Positions 36,835 to 46,494 are shown, numbered from the stretch's first letter. The stretch is DNA of 64,000 nt from an uncultured Dysgonomonas sp. (GCF_900079725.1 NZ_LT599032.1:1828209-1892208); one strand, 5' to 3'. The notes: generated by a model from the sequence alone, not told the origin. A program made the numbers and translations.

Positions 36835-38655
36835 TCATCTCTCCCCTAAATCCATATACATATTCTGGAAAAATGCTTTTGCGCTCTTTTCCAGTTCAAC
36901 ATTTCCTGATTGGTGAATAATCTCCTGCCTGTCATTATCATAAGTAATCGTTCCTGTAGAATCTGTCATACAAAAACCATTTACATAAGAATAAAAAGCA
37001 AACTTGCGACTATTCGGATTCAACATATCTGTACTAAATCTAAAATCAGTGTATTTTAAGTTTAACTGAGACAGTAAAGTAGCTGCCAGATCATTCTGTG
37101 AACCAAAATCGGATACAACCCTTGGTTCTTTTACAGCTCCACCCAGCCAAACCATTGGAATATGGAATCGTCTGGGATCGCTATTGTTCAACCCACCGGG
37201 ATATGACTGCATCGCATGGTCTGCAATAAATATAAGGAGTGTATTATCCCATAAGGCTGTTGATTTCAGCCGCTCTACAAAGTTACCCAAACATTCGTCC
37301 GTATATGATACTGCATTCAGGAAAGGCTCCTCAAACTTATGCACAGGAACATCGAACGGCTCATGGCTGCTAAGCGTTAACACAGTCTTCATAAATGGTG
37401 TATCCTGCTCCTGTGTCGTTATATCTTTATATGCTCTGTCAATAAGAAATTTATCCGGAGCACCCCACTTAGTCATTCGCTCATTCAGCGGAAAATCTTT
37501 ATCCGAAACAACTTCTTTAATCGCACATGCTCCAACAAAATATGACCGCATATTAGCAAAGTCTGCATCGCCCCCGTAATAAAATGAAAGGTTCTCATAT
37601 CCTACCTGTTTCAATGTCCTTGGAATAGTAGGCAGATTCTCCGTTTTTTGCGGATACTTCATAATGGCAACCGTTGGATGTGCGGGATAACCGCTGAGAA
37701 CGGAAACCAACCCTCTGTCGGTTCTGAAACTATTCGCATAAAAATTATCAAATAAGATACCCTCTTTTGCAAAACGGCTCATATTAGGCGCAATTACAGA
37801 ATCCAAGGCCGCTTCAGCAGAAAAACTCTCCAGAATAAACAATATTATGTTAGGCCGGTCAGTATTTAGCAATTGCGGAATACTGTCTGCGGAGGGTTGC
37901 ATCATTAATGTATCAAAAATAGCCGTAGCTTCGGCCTTATCATAAAACTGGTATTGCGAACCGAAATTATCCGATTTGAAGAAAGAATACATCAAATTGA
38001 ACTGAGGATTAATCGCCGCATGATTCAGAAACATATTATCACTAAAATAGGCCTTCCCTACATTCATTGTAGATACAGTGACTCCACCGCGTATAGGTAA
38101 GAATAAAGCTCCGGTCAAAAGTATCATAACCAGACAGACTTTCCATATAGATTTAGGTACGGTTAATTTTAATATCTGCTTACGGATTATAAACACATAA
38201 CCAATATATACAATCAGGCTAAACACTACCGCAGCCAAAAATCCCATAATAATTTCCAGAGCGGAAGCACTTGCAAAAGTTTCTTTCGGCTTTTGTAAAT
38301 AAAGGAACACAGTAGAATCGAAATGAAAACCCCAATACGGATATACAACAAGGTCAACTACTGCTATAACGACTACCAATGAAAGAATTATTCCAAAAAA
38401 CACATTCAATATCTTAGCTATGATTTTTGGTTCTATCCAGATGGAAGAAATGAGTATAAGTGCAGGAATGGCTGTAAGATATCCACTCATAGACATATCG
38501 AGCGGTAAGCCATGATACAGCACTTGAAAGATTTCAGAAGATGTAATTCCTCCTCCGGCAGAAGAGTGCATCAACATAAAAGCCAGCTTCTCTATACAAA
38601 ATATAAATATAAAATAGATAAATATAGTGATAAGAAGTAATGCCCTTTGTTTCAT
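36835..38655 (-). CDS. LtaS-like membrane phosphotransferase (alkaline phosphatase superfamily)
   Basis: 606 residues: five hydrophobic helices in the first 215 residues, then a periplasmic sulfatase-fold domain. Conserved pieces of the LtaS/MdoB/OpgB group are visible: NIILFILESFSAEA (metal-binding Glu), FRTDRGLVSVLSGYP with the candidate nucleophile Thr, SSHEPFDVP and IADHAMQSYP (metal-binding Asp-His). In Firmicutes LtaS polymerises glycerol phosphate; in Gram-negative relatives the enzymes move phosphoglycerol or phosphoethanolamine onto glycans or lipids. The Bacteroidetes substrate is unknown. It is transcribed alone, convergent to tRNA-Arg only by strand neighbourhood. Confidence 0.85.
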   Translation of the reverse strand: MKQRALLLITIFIYFIFIFCIEKLAFMLMHSSAGGGITSSEIFQVLYHGLPLDMSMSGYLTAIPALILISSIWIEPKIIAKILNVFFGIILSLVVVIAVVDLVVYPYWGFHFDSTVFLYLQKPKETFASASALEIIMGFLAAVVFSLIVYIGYVFIIRKQILKLTVPKSIWKVCLVMILLTGALFLPIRGGVTVSTMNVGKAYFSDNMFLNHAAINPQFNLMYSFFKSDNFGSQYQFYDKAEATAIFDTLMMQPSADSIPQLLNTDRPNIILFILESFSAEAALDSVIAPNMSRFAKEGILFDNFYANSFRTDRGLVSVLSGYPAHPTVAIMKYPQKTENLPTIPRTLKQVGYENLSFYYGGDADFANMRSYFVGACAIKEVVSDKDFPLNERMTKWGAPDKFLIDRAYKDITTQEQDTPFMKTVLTLSSHEPFDVPVHKFEEPFLNAVSYTDECLGNFVERLKSTALWDNTLLIFIADHAMQSYPGGLNNSDPRRFHIPMVWLGGAVKEPRVVSDFGSQNDLAATLLSQLNLKYTDFRFSTDMLNPNSRKFAFYSYVNGFCMTDSTGTITYDNDRQEIIHQSGNVELEKSAKAFFQNMYMDLGER

Positions 38656-39016
38656 TAGTTTAAGTATATATTTATATTATGAATAAAAGAACGTGTTTAA
38701 TACAACATTATTTAATAGTTAAAAAAAGGTGACAAAAGTTACACTTCTTCCACTATTTCCATCATCGCCACGTTTCCTTTGCTTATTAGGTATCGATCTT
38801 ATGTCGAAGACATGGAACGAGTCTCCTGTATAGATAAAGATTTCCCAAATACATCACAGACTGCTTTATTCCCCGTCTAAGGAGGTTGCTACTGACCGCT
38901 TACAAAACACAAAGATAAAATATATCGGAAAAAAGTACGAGCCTTTTATGGAATTTCAACACAATATTGCTCTATTAAGTAAAAATAGAAGTTTAATCCT
39001 TAAAAAATCAAATATT
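38656..39016. other. Divergent intergenic region between the LtaS-like gene and exbD
   Basis: Holds a 21-base sequence (38696-38716) found identically at 48458-48478, an AAAAGGTGACAAAAGTTACAC module of the GTTACC repeat family (38725-38743), and a minus-strand TATCTTTG -7 box at 38910-38917, rather far from the LtaS-like start. No gene seen. Confidence 0.5.
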
Positions 39017-39649
39017 ATGGCTAGTATAGATACAAACAGTGGAGGAAAGGACAAAAAAGGAAAACCTCAACGAAGAACTTTAAGAGTGGACTTCACCCCG
39101 ATGGTGGATATGAATATGCTCCTTATCACATTTTTCATGTTTTGCACCACACTCAGTATACCACAAGTAATGGATATTGCAATGCCTGCACCAGAAGGGG
39201 AGATAAAGATTCCCGGATCAAAATCTGTTACCGTAATATTGGGAGAACAGGACAAGATCTACTATTACGCAGATGTTGCCAATTACGATGACTATACATC
39301 GCTGAAGGAAACCGATTATATGGGCCTACGGCAGATGCTTCTGGAACGGAACAGCTTTGTAGCTTCCAAAATACAGGATTTGAAAAAGAAATATTACAGA
39401 AAAGAAATAAATGAGAATCAGCTAAAAAGTCTAATATCTGAAGCTAAAAGGGCTGACGAGGGACTCAATGTTGTTATTAAAGCGACCAAAGATTCCAATT
39501 ATAAGAATCTGGTAGATGCTCTCGACGAAATGCAAATATGCGGGGTTGATAAATACTCTATCGTTGACTTGCAAGAAGGGGATAAGTTCCTGATGGAGAA
39601 TCTAAAAACAAAAGGCGCGCTGACTGCAATGGCCGAAAGGCCAAAATAA
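39017..39649 (+). CDS. ExbD/TolR-family protein, orphan
   Basis: 211 residues from the ATG at 39017 (the frame extends to 38948 but the extra 23 residues look untranslated). A short basic N-terminus, one transmembrane helix DFTPMVDMNMLLITFFMF carrying the conserved proton-path Asp of ExbD/TolR, then a periplasmic domain that is longer than in E. coli ExbD and contains a charged central stretch (IQDLKKKYYRKEINENQLKS). ExbD works with ExbB and TonB to energise outer-membrane transport. No exbB or tonB lies beside it, so its partners must be encoded elsewhere. Confidence 0.85.
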   Translation: MASIDTNSGGKDKKGKPQRRTLRVDFTPMVDMNMLLITFFMFCTTLSIPQVMDIAMPAPEGEIKIPGSKSVTVILGEQDKIYYYADVANYDDYTSLKETDYMGLRQMLLERNSFVASKIQDLKKKYYRKEINENQLKSLISEAKRADEGLNVVIKATKDSNYKNLVDALDEMQICGVDKYSIVDLQEGDKFLMENLKTKGALTAMAERPK

Positions 39650-39680
39650 GTAACAATCTTCACACATTCATATAAACAGG

Positions 39681-39716
39681 GAAAAGCCGGCTACTAATAT
39701 AGTTTCCGGCTTTTTC
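39681..39716 (+). terminator. Terminator after exbD (usable on both strands)
   Basis: GAAAAGCCGG (39681-39690) pairs with CCGGCTTTTTC (39706-39716), with T runs on both strands; it can also end the convergent activase gene. Confidence 0.8.
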
Positions 39717-39742
39717 TCAAATTATATATGGATAGTTGATCT

Positions 39743-42700
39743 CTAAATCATAAAATGCAGGCGGTTCTGTAAATTCACTTCGGCTATACCTCCATCAATG
39801 TCCAGATACAGGATATTCATATTCGGATAAATTTCCTTGATACGTTTTTCCACCCCTTTGGCTACAATATGGTTTGCGATACAACCAAATGGCTGCAAAC
39901 ACACCACCTTATTCACTCCTTTACGGGCATAATGGGCAATCTCCCCGGGTATCAGCCAGCCTTCCCCGAACTGATTAGAGAGGTTGAGAACTTCGGATGC
40001 TGCTTCGGCTTTGGCATATATGGATTCTGAGGCTTCATAGAATTTGAATTTGCTCAATATCTTTTCCGATTTCTTTACCTTACCATTGATATACCACCAG
40101 ATCAGAGGTTTCATAGTTTTTGAAAAAATTGTTTCCTCAGCCAGTCCATTCTCTACATTCACCTTACTGTTCACAAAGAACTGCATCAGGAAGTCGAGAA
40201 GCGGAGGCGTGGAAACCTCTACATTCTTAGAGCGAAGCCACTCCGAGATATTTGCCTGCGCATAATTATTATACTTTACAAAGATTTCCCCTATAAGGCC
40301 TACTTTAGAATATTCTTTATCAAAAATCGGCACATTATTGAAATCCTCGACTGCTTCTTTCAATAAACGAAACAATGTTTTCACATCTTTTGCCCTAACG
40401 GCATCTATTCCTCGTTCGATATAGAAGTCAAACACTTCCTGCGAAGCACCTTCTTTCTTTTCCCTGACGGATATAGCCCCATGCATTTGCTGCAAGCCAT
40501 CACCATAGAGCACCAGTGGAATAGCCAGCTTCGCAATCTTTTTCCATTCCAGTGTAAACTCACTTTCTCCGTTTTGATAGGTATCACCCGAACTTAATGC
40601 GATGACGGGTATATCGTTAAACCCGGCATTTTGCAGTCCGGTCTTGATTTGCGCAATATAATTAGTTGCCCGGCATTGCCCACCGGTTTGGGTTATCGCC
40701 AGAACAATATCCTTTACATCGTAATTTCCAGATTGCAAGGTGCTGATGATATCACCAAGAACAAGAGTGGACGGATAACAAACTTCATTATTGCCATACA
40801 TTAAACCCAGATCGGCGGATAGTTTATTCGATTTCGGCAGGTTTTCCACCTTTAAACCTAGTATTTCACCCAATGCCGGGGCAAACGGAGATATAAAGTC
40901 ACAGAGCCACGGTATAAGGATTGTTTTATTGCCGTCCTTCGCCTTTTTGTACGGGACAGAATAACCCTTGTATTCCTGAGCAGTAGTTACATCAAAAGAC
41001 TTTACTGCTTTCAATGACTCTACTAAAGAACGAAGACGCAAACGGATAGAACCCGGACTGGCAATTTCGTCAATACGAAGCACTGTTATATTTTTACCAA
41101 CGGCCTTCAGTATATCCCGTGTCTCATCCATAAAAAATGAATCGGGGCCACAACCGAATGAATTCAGCTGTATCAATTGCACATTCTGAGGTAATTTTGC
41201 GACTTCCATTGCAGCCTGTACCACGCGATTAGGGTACGACCATTGGGATATGATATTCAGTTTTCCGAAGCCATGACTTTCGGGCTTGCGAAAAACATCG
41301 TCCGTTAGTACGATAACCCCGAGGTCGGAGAGTATTTGCCCTACTTTCTGATGTATCAGAGGATCGGTATGATATGGGCGGCCTGCAACAACAAAAATCA
41401 ATTCTCCTGTTTCTATTGCCTTATCCAGCAATTCTTTCTGATAAGCATATAACTCCTGCTTCAATCCGTTCTTTACCTCCAATGCCTTTGAAAAGGCTTT
41501 CTCGAAAGAAGACTTGGTTACGCCCAGTCCTGATAAATAATTGAAACAGCCTTTCGCCAAAGCTTTATCACTACTGAAAGTAATCACAGGCTCATCGAAT
41601 GGGATACCATGACGGCCCGATGGGTCAATTGAACTTTGAATCACATCAGGGTAACCACTGACAACAGGGCAGTTAAATGAGTTGGATGCTTGTCCGAACT
41701 CCTTTTCTTCCTTTGGCACTATCGGATAAAATATCCTGTCCACTTTTTGCTCTATCAAAGCAAGGATATGCCCGTGTACCAGTTTGGCAGGGAAACATAT
41801 ATTATCGGACATCACCCCTCCTACCCCTTTCTGATAAAGAGGGAATGTGGATTCGGGTGATAAACGTACATTAAATCCGCATTCTGATAATAATGTATGC
41901 CAGAACGGATAATTATCGAACATGTTCAGTACACGAGGGATACCGATGGTCTTCCCCCTCTCTATATTGTCTGCATTGACAGAACGGGTGAAAAGTATCT
42001 CATTTTTCTTATCAAAGGCATTATAACCTTCTTTTCGATCATTGCTTTTGTTGTAAAATACCTTTTCACATTTATTGCCTGCATAGCTGATGTTTCCATT
42101 ATTAAATTTGAAACGAAGTACCGAGCAGAGATTTGTACAGCCTTTACAAGTCAGTTCTTTCGAGTCTATCGAACTTACATCGAACAGAGCGTCCTCCCCT
42201 GCAAAAGCAGTTTCTTCCTGTCCTTTCCGCCAAAGGCGTTGCGAATATAGAGCAGCACCCAAAGCCCCCATCAATTCGGGATGGTCGGTAGAACTTACTG
42301 TTTTACCCGACAACAATTCCAAGGCTCGATAGACAGCATCGTTACGGAATGTTCCACCCTGCACTACAATATGATCGCCCAGCTGATTCAGATTGGATAT
42401 TTTCAATACTTTAAACAGGCAATTTTTTACCACAGAATAAGCCAGTCCAGCGGCGATATCGTCATTGCCTGCATTCTCGCGAAGCGACTGCTTCACCTTC
42501 GAATTCATAAAGACGGTACAGCGTGACCCTAAATCGCTCGGATATCTGGCAAGACAAGCTGCACGGGTAAAGTCTGCCAACCCCATATTCATTGTGGTTG
42601 CAAAATTCTGTAGGAATGAACCGCAACCGGCCGAACATGCTTCGTTCAGTTCTATATTTGATATCAGCCCGTTACTGATAAATATCGACTTTATATCCTG

Positions 42701-43990
42701 ACCGCCGATGTCGAGAACGAAGGATACATCAGGGTCTACATATTGCGCTCCCGAAAGATGGGCAATAGTTTCCACTATACCATAATCAAGTCCGAGTGCA
42801 GACTTCATCAGGTCTTCGCCATACCCGGTAGCCGCCGAAGATAGGAACTTTACCGTAACACCTTTTTCTTCAGCTTCTTTATAGAACAACTCCAGCCCCT
42901 CCATTACTTTCTTGAGAGGATTACCTTCGTTATTTCCGTAGAATTTATAGATAATATTCGCATCGGTATCCATTATTACCACTTTCGATGTGGTGGAACC
43001 TGAATCGATACCTAAGAAGCATTCTACATACTTTTCTTCACCCAATGCTTTAAACTGCAAAGCTTTCACATTGCGGTTGGCATCCCATTCTATATACTCC
43101 AGTTCGTCTTTGAACAGAGCCGGCAACGCTTCACTGTGGTTAGACGAAGTAGACTCATTGAGCTTCTCGATCAGACAATTTAATTCAAAAGATTTTGCGC
43201 CATCTTCTTCATATAAAGCAGCTCCCCAGGCAGGGAAAAATTCTCCATTCTCAGGTACAATAATATCCGAAGCCTCAATTTTCAATATATCGCGGAAAGA
43301 ATTACGAAGGGCAGGGATAAATGTCAATGGGCCGCCGATACAGATCACTTTAGGTACCACATCACATCCGCGGGCAAGTGTTGTAACCGACTGCAAGGCT
43401 ACAGCATGCAAGATAGATGCTGAAATATCCGAAACGGGAATATTACGGCTTATCAGGTTCTGCACATCTGTTTTGGCAAATACGCCACAACGTGATGCTA
43501 TAGGGTATATCTTATCATAAGTCAGAGCCTTTTCACCCAGTTCATTTACCGATATATTCATTAAACTGGCCATCTGGTCGATAAAAGCACCCGTCCCTCC
43601 GGCACAACTTCCATTCATACGGATATCGGGATGACGGCCTTCACTAAAGAACACCATCTTGGCATCTTCTCCACCCAGATCGATAAGTGTATGGGCTGCA
43701 GGATAAACATTCTTTACTACCTCTACGGCAGCAACGACTTCCTGTACAAAGGGTATCCCTACACGTTCTCCGATACCCATACCGGCCGAGCCTGAGATAT
43801 TAATATTAAATATAGTATCGGGATATAGTTCATCCACCTTTTGCAGTTCAGCTACAAGCGTTTGTTGTATATTAGCCTGGTGGCGACAATAGGACTTGTG
43901 TATAATTTGTTGATTATTATCTAAAACGACAATCTTCACAGTTGTCGAACCTACGTCAACTCCCATTTTATATTGTTGTCTTCTATTCAT
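39743..43990 (-). CDS. 2-hydroxyacyl-CoA dehydratase activase-type fusion protein
   Basis: 1415 residues, an anaerobe-type fusion. Domain 1 (about 8-260) and domain 2 (about 325-585) are both ASKHA ATPases of the HgdC/BadF/BcrA family, starting GVDVGSTTVKIV and GIDSGSTTSKVV. Domain 1 has the HgdC cluster cysteines at 129 (GSCAGGTGAF) and 168 (SRCGVF); domain 2 has Cys452, 456 and 491. A cysteine cluster follows (CKGCTNLC, about 615-622, and Cys641), then a DUF2229 region (about 680-900) and a dehydratase-like C-terminal part. Classical activases push one electron, at the cost of ATP, onto a dehydratase. The substrate of these long fusions is unknown. It is 14 bases after the tetR-family gene and co-transcribed with it. 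Confidence 0.88.
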   Translation of the reverse strand: MNRRQQYKMGVDVGSTTVKIVVLDNNQQIIHKSYCRHQANIQQTLVAELQKVDELYPDTIFNINISGSAGMGIGERVGIPFVQEVVAAVEVVKNVYPAAHTLIDLGGEDAKMVFFSEGRHPDIRMNGSCAGGTGAFIDQMASLMNISVNELGEKALTYDKIYPIASRCGVFAKTDVQNLISRNIPVSDISASILHAVALQSVTTLARGCDVVPKVICIGGPLTFIPALRNSFRDILKIEASDIIVPENGEFFPAWGAALYEEDGAKSFELNCLIEKLNESTSSNHSEALPALFKDELEYIEWDANRNVKALQFKALGEEKYVECFLGIDSGSTTSKVVIMDTDANIIYKFYGNNEGNPLKKVMEGLELFYKEAEEKGVTVKFLSSAATGYGEDLMKSALGLDYGIVETIAHLSGAQYVDPDVSFVLDIGGQDIKSIFISNGLISNIELNEACSAGCGSFLQNFATTMNMGLADFTRAACLARYPSDLGSRCTVFMNSKVKQSLRENAGNDDIAAGLAYSVVKNCLFKVLKISNLNQLGDHIVVQGGTFRNDAVYRALELLSGKTVSSTDHPELMGALGAALYSQRLWRKGQEETAFAGEDALFDVSSIDSKELTCKGCTNLCSVLRFKFNNGNISYAGNKCEKVFYNKSNDRKEGYNAFDKKNEILFTRSVNADNIERGKTIGIPRVLNMFDNYPFWHTLLSECGFNVRLSPESTFPLYQKGVGGVMSDNICFPAKLVHGHILALIEQKVDRIFYPIVPKEEKEFGQASNSFNCPVVSGYPDVIQSSIDPSGRHGIPFDEPVITFSSDKALAKGCFNYLSGLGVTKSSFEKAFSKALEVKNGLKQELYAYQKELLDKAIETGELIFVVAGRPYHTDPLIHQKVGQILSDLGVIVLTDDVFRKPESHGFGKLNIISQWSYPNRVVQAAMEVAKLPQNVQLIQLNSFGCGPDSFFMDETRDILKAVGKNITVLRIDEIASPGSIRLRLRSLVESLKAVKSFDVTTAQEYKGYSVPYKKAKDGNKTILIPWLCDFISPFAPALGEILGLKVENLPKSNKLSADLGLMYGNNEVCYPSTLVLGDIISTLQSGNYDVKDIVLAITQTGGQCRATNYIAQIKTGLQNAGFNDIPVIALSSGDTYQNGESEFTLEWKKIAKLAIPLVLYGDGLQQMHGAISVREKKEGASQEVFDFYIERGIDAVRAKDVKTLFRLLKEAVEDFNNVPIFDKEYSKVGLIGEIFVKYNNYAQANISEWLRSKNVEVSTPPLLDFLMQFFVNSKVNVENGLAEETIFSKTMKPLIWWYINGKVKKSEKILSKFKFYEASESIYAKAEAASEVLNLSNQFGEGWLIPGEIAHYARKGVNKVVCLQPFGCIANHIVAKGVEKRIKEIYPNMNILYLDIDGGIAEVNLQNRLHFMI

Positions 43991-44004
43991 AATTATAATG
44001 TAGT

Positions 44005-44646
44005 TTAGTTTGATTCTATTTTTTTATCATATGGCTTTAATGCATTGATTGTAAACTCAATCACATATTTCTCATGATTGGCGATCAACTCATCATAGAT
44101 ATTTCTGGGTATTTCCATTAATGTCATGGCCAGATTACCAAACATGAAAGGGAACATACACAGCGATAATATATTCAGCAGAAAATCGGCAGCAGGAGTA
44201 TCCCTGATTGTACCTTTCTTTATTTCCTCTTCGATACGCTCTTCAATCTTACTAAAAGAACTATATGGATTACGGGCTTTTATCCTGTTTGTCAGACCAG
44301 CAGGGTTAAGACTTACTTCATTCAGTATGAATGCAGCTATTTGCGGATATTCGAAAAGGATTTCATAATAAGTATGTATCCAAGTTTCGATAAGTTCAAA
44401 AAATGGCAGGTCGGATGTTATCGTCTCAAATATCCTTTTTGTGAATACATCGAGAGCGTCTTCAAATATGATTTCAAATAAATTATATTTCGATTGGAAA
44501 TAATAATTTACCATGGCCACATTCGTACCCGAGGCCTTTGCTATATCCCTGACACTGGTTCCCTTAAAACCATTTTTGATAAAAAGCACTTGCGCCTCTT
44601 TCAGAATCCGTTTCCTTACTTCCGAAGAATCTTCATTATTAAACAT
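44005..44646 (-). CDS. TetR-family regulator of the activase operon
   Basis: 213 residues. N-terminal helix-turn-helix (about 10-57) with AKASGTNVAMVNYYFQSKYNLFE, the TetR signature, and a mainly helical ligand domain without recognisable specificity. It is the first gene of a two-gene operon with the CoA-activase fusion. Two identical-spacing palindromes CTAAAC-N4-GTTTAG/A bracket its promoter, as expected of an autorepressor. The ligand may be an acyl-CoA or fatty acid, given the activase, but that is a guess. Confidence 0.9.
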   Translation of the reverse strand: MFNNEDSSEVRKRILKEAQVLFIKNGFKGTSVRDIAKASGTNVAMVNYYFQSKYNLFEIIFEDALDVFTKRIFETITSDLPFFELIETWIHTYYEILFEYPQIAAFILNEVSLNPAGLTNRIKARNPYSSFSKIEERIEEEIKKGTIRDTPAADFLLNILSLCMFPFMFGNLAMTLMEIPRNIYDELIANHEKYVIEFTINALKPYDKKIESN

Positions 44647-44651
44647 GTGTT

Positions 44652-44667
44652 CTAAACGATTGTTTAG
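44652..44667. promoter_or_regulatory. Candidate TetR operator 1
   Basis: Perfect palindrome CTAAAC-GATT-GTTTAG, between the tetR-family start codon and its -7 box, where it would cover the transcription start. Confidence 0.7.
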
Positions 44668-44670
44668 TTA

Positions 44671-44701
44671 CAAAAATAAAAAAGATTATCGGACTAAACA
44701 A
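44671..44701 (-). promoter_or_regulatory. Promoter of the TetR/activase operon
   Basis: Minus strand: TTG (44701-44699), 20 bases, TATTTTTG (44678-44671). The -33 element lies inside operator 2. Confidence 0.6.
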
Positions 44702-44709
44702 GTGTTTAA
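44694..44709. promoter_or_regulatory. Candidate TetR operator 2
   Basis: CTAAAC-AAGT-GTTTAA, same arms and spacer as operator 1 with one mismatch, 42 bases away centre to centre (four helical turns). Confidence 0.65.
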
Positions 44710-44840
44710 GTATTCAATAGTATTTTAATACAATAATTTAGAACTTAAATAAATACAACATTAAGCACCTATATTGGTCATTCTTTCAGGAAAAATGACT
44801 TAATTGCGACGAATATTTACATCTGTAAAAATTGCCTGAT

Positions 44841-45740
44841 ATGATAAAAAATAAAATCCTTCTATTCCTCTTTCTCATTCCATTCAGTATTTCAACTTTC
44901 GCCCAAAAGCCGAAAAGCCTTGTAGCCGTAGGCGCAAAAATAGAGAAGTTAGCCGATGGTTTCAGCTTTACCGAAGGGCCTGCCGCAGATAAAAAAGGGA
45001 ATGTATATTTTACAGACCAGCCAAACGACAAGATCCTAATATGGTCGACAGATGGCAAGCTATCGACATTCATGGAAAATACCGGACGGGCAAACGGCCT
45101 CTATTTCGACCGGAACGGAGACTTGCTTTCGTGCTCGGATATGGATAATGAATTGTGGAGTATCGATAAGAAAGGCAATCATACTGTTCTAATCACAGAT
45201 TTCAACGAAAAGAAGCTAAACGGTCCTAACGATTTGTGGATACATCCAGACGGGGGGATTTATTTTACCGACCCCCTATATAAACGTGATTACTGGACTC
45301 GAAGCCCTGAAATACAACAGGAAGGACAATATGTTTATTATCTTTATCCGGACCGGAAGACTGTCATAAAAGTTGCGACAGACCTTGTCCAACCAAATGG
45401 CATAATTGGCACTCCTGACGGGAAACAATTATATATTGCCGATATCGGGGCAAATAAAACATATGTTTATGACATCCTTCCCGATGGTTCTCTGACCAAC
45501 AAAAGACTATTCACCTCATTAGGTTCGGATGGAATGACTATTGATAATGAAGGGAATATCTATCTGACAGGACGGGGTGTCACAGTCTTCAATCCGAAAG
45601 GAGAGCAAATAGAGCATATTCCGGTTGAAGCAAACTGGACAGGCAACGTTTGCTTTGGAGGCAAAGATATGAAAACCCTCTTTATTACAGCTTCTCAGTA
45701 TCTATATAGCTTGCGCATGAATGTAAAAGGAGTCAGATAG
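44841..45740 (+). CDS. SMP-30/gluconolactonase-family protein, exported
   Basis: 299 residues from the ATG at 44841 (TTG at 44832 also in frame) with signal peptide MIKNKILLFLFLIPFSISTFAQ. A six-bladed propeller with the family's metal-site segments: Glu in FTEGPA, Asn in LNGPNDLWI, and Asp in SDGMTIDNEGNIY. Members hydrolyse sugar lactones such as gluconolactone, or act on other esters. A periplasmic sugar lactonase is the best guess. The stop lies one base from the convergent kdsB stop, with no terminator between. Confidence 0.85.
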   Translation: MIKNKILLFLFLIPFSISTFAQKPKSLVAVGAKIEKLADGFSFTEGPAADKKGNVYFTDQPNDKILIWSTDGKLSTFMENTGRANGLYFDRNGDLLSCSDMDNELWSIDKKGNHTVLITDFNEKKLNGPNDLWIHPDGGIYFTDPLYKRDYWTRSPEIQQEGQYVYYLYPDRKTVIKVATDLVQPNGIIGTPDGKQLYIADIGANKTYVYDILPDGSLTNKRLFTSLGSDGMTIDNEGNIYLTGRGVTVFNPKGEQIEHIPVEANWTGNVCFGGKDMKTLFITASQYLYSLRMNVKGVR

Positions 45741-45741
45741 T

Positions 45742-46494
45742 TCACTTTCTGCTACCGAGAAAAGCCAATGCTTTTTCCATATCTTCCGGAGTATCTATAC
45801 CGATAGTTTCTGCATCTGTATATCCCACACGGATACGGTATCCGTTTTCTATCCAGCGAAGCTGCTCCAACGATTCCGCCTTTTCCAATGAGGACTGAGG
45901 TAATCTGGTTATTTCATTCAGAATATCGGAGCGATAAGCGTACATACCAATATGCTTGAAAAAAGTATGTTTATCGAGCCATTCGGTATGGTGCGCATCC
46001 CGGATATAAGGTACAATGGAACGGCTGAAATAAATGGCCTCGTTCTTTTTATTCACAACTACTTTAGGCGAGTTCGGGTTGAACAGAACTTCAAAACCAT
46101 CTTCTTTCTTAAATGGTTTTACCAATGTTGCCAGTTCGACACCTTTATTGTCAAAACAGTTTTTTAGAGTTTCGATCTGTCCGGGTTGAATAAACGGCTC
46201 ATCACCTTGCACATTGATTATCACATCAAATCCCCCTCCTACTTTAGCATATGCCTCTTGTATACGATCCGTACCGCTCTTGTGATCCGGCGAAGTCATT
46301 ACAGCTTTACCACCAAAAGATTCTACGACTTCGAATATCCGGGAATCGTCTGTTGCAACCCACACTTCATCAATGGCTTTCTTTACCTGCTCATAAACAC
46401 GTTGTATCATAGGCGTTCCCGCCATATCGGCAAGAGGCTTTCCCGGAAAGCGCGTAGAGGCATAGCGCGCGGGGATAATAGCTATAAATTTCAT
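45742..46494 (-). CDS. kdsB: 3-deoxy-manno-octulosonate cytidylyltransferase
   Basis: Activates Kdo as CMP-Kdo for lipopolysaccharide inner-core synthesis. 250 residues. Motifs: IAIIPARYASTRFPGKPLADMAG at the N-terminus, the nucleotide-binding NVQGDEPFIQP, SRSIVPYIRD, and LEKAESLEQLRWIENG with IDTPEDMEKA at the C-terminus. I use the ATG at 46494 rather than 46509, because the -7 box at 46520-46527 would leave almost no leader for the latter. Convergent with the SMP-30 gene. Confidence 0.95.
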   Translation of the reverse strand: MKFIAIIPARYASTRFPGKPLADMAGTPMIQRVYEQVKKAIDEVWVATDDSRIFEVVESFGGKAVMTSPDHKSGTDRIQEAYAKVGGGFDVIINVQGDEPFIQPGQIETLKNCFDNKGVELATLVKPFKKEDGFEVLFNPNSPKVVVNKKNEAIYFSRSIVPYIRDAHHTEWLDKHTFFKHIGMYAYRSDILNEITRLPQSSLEKAESLEQLRWIENGYRIRVGYTDAETIGIDTPEDMEKALAFLGSRK

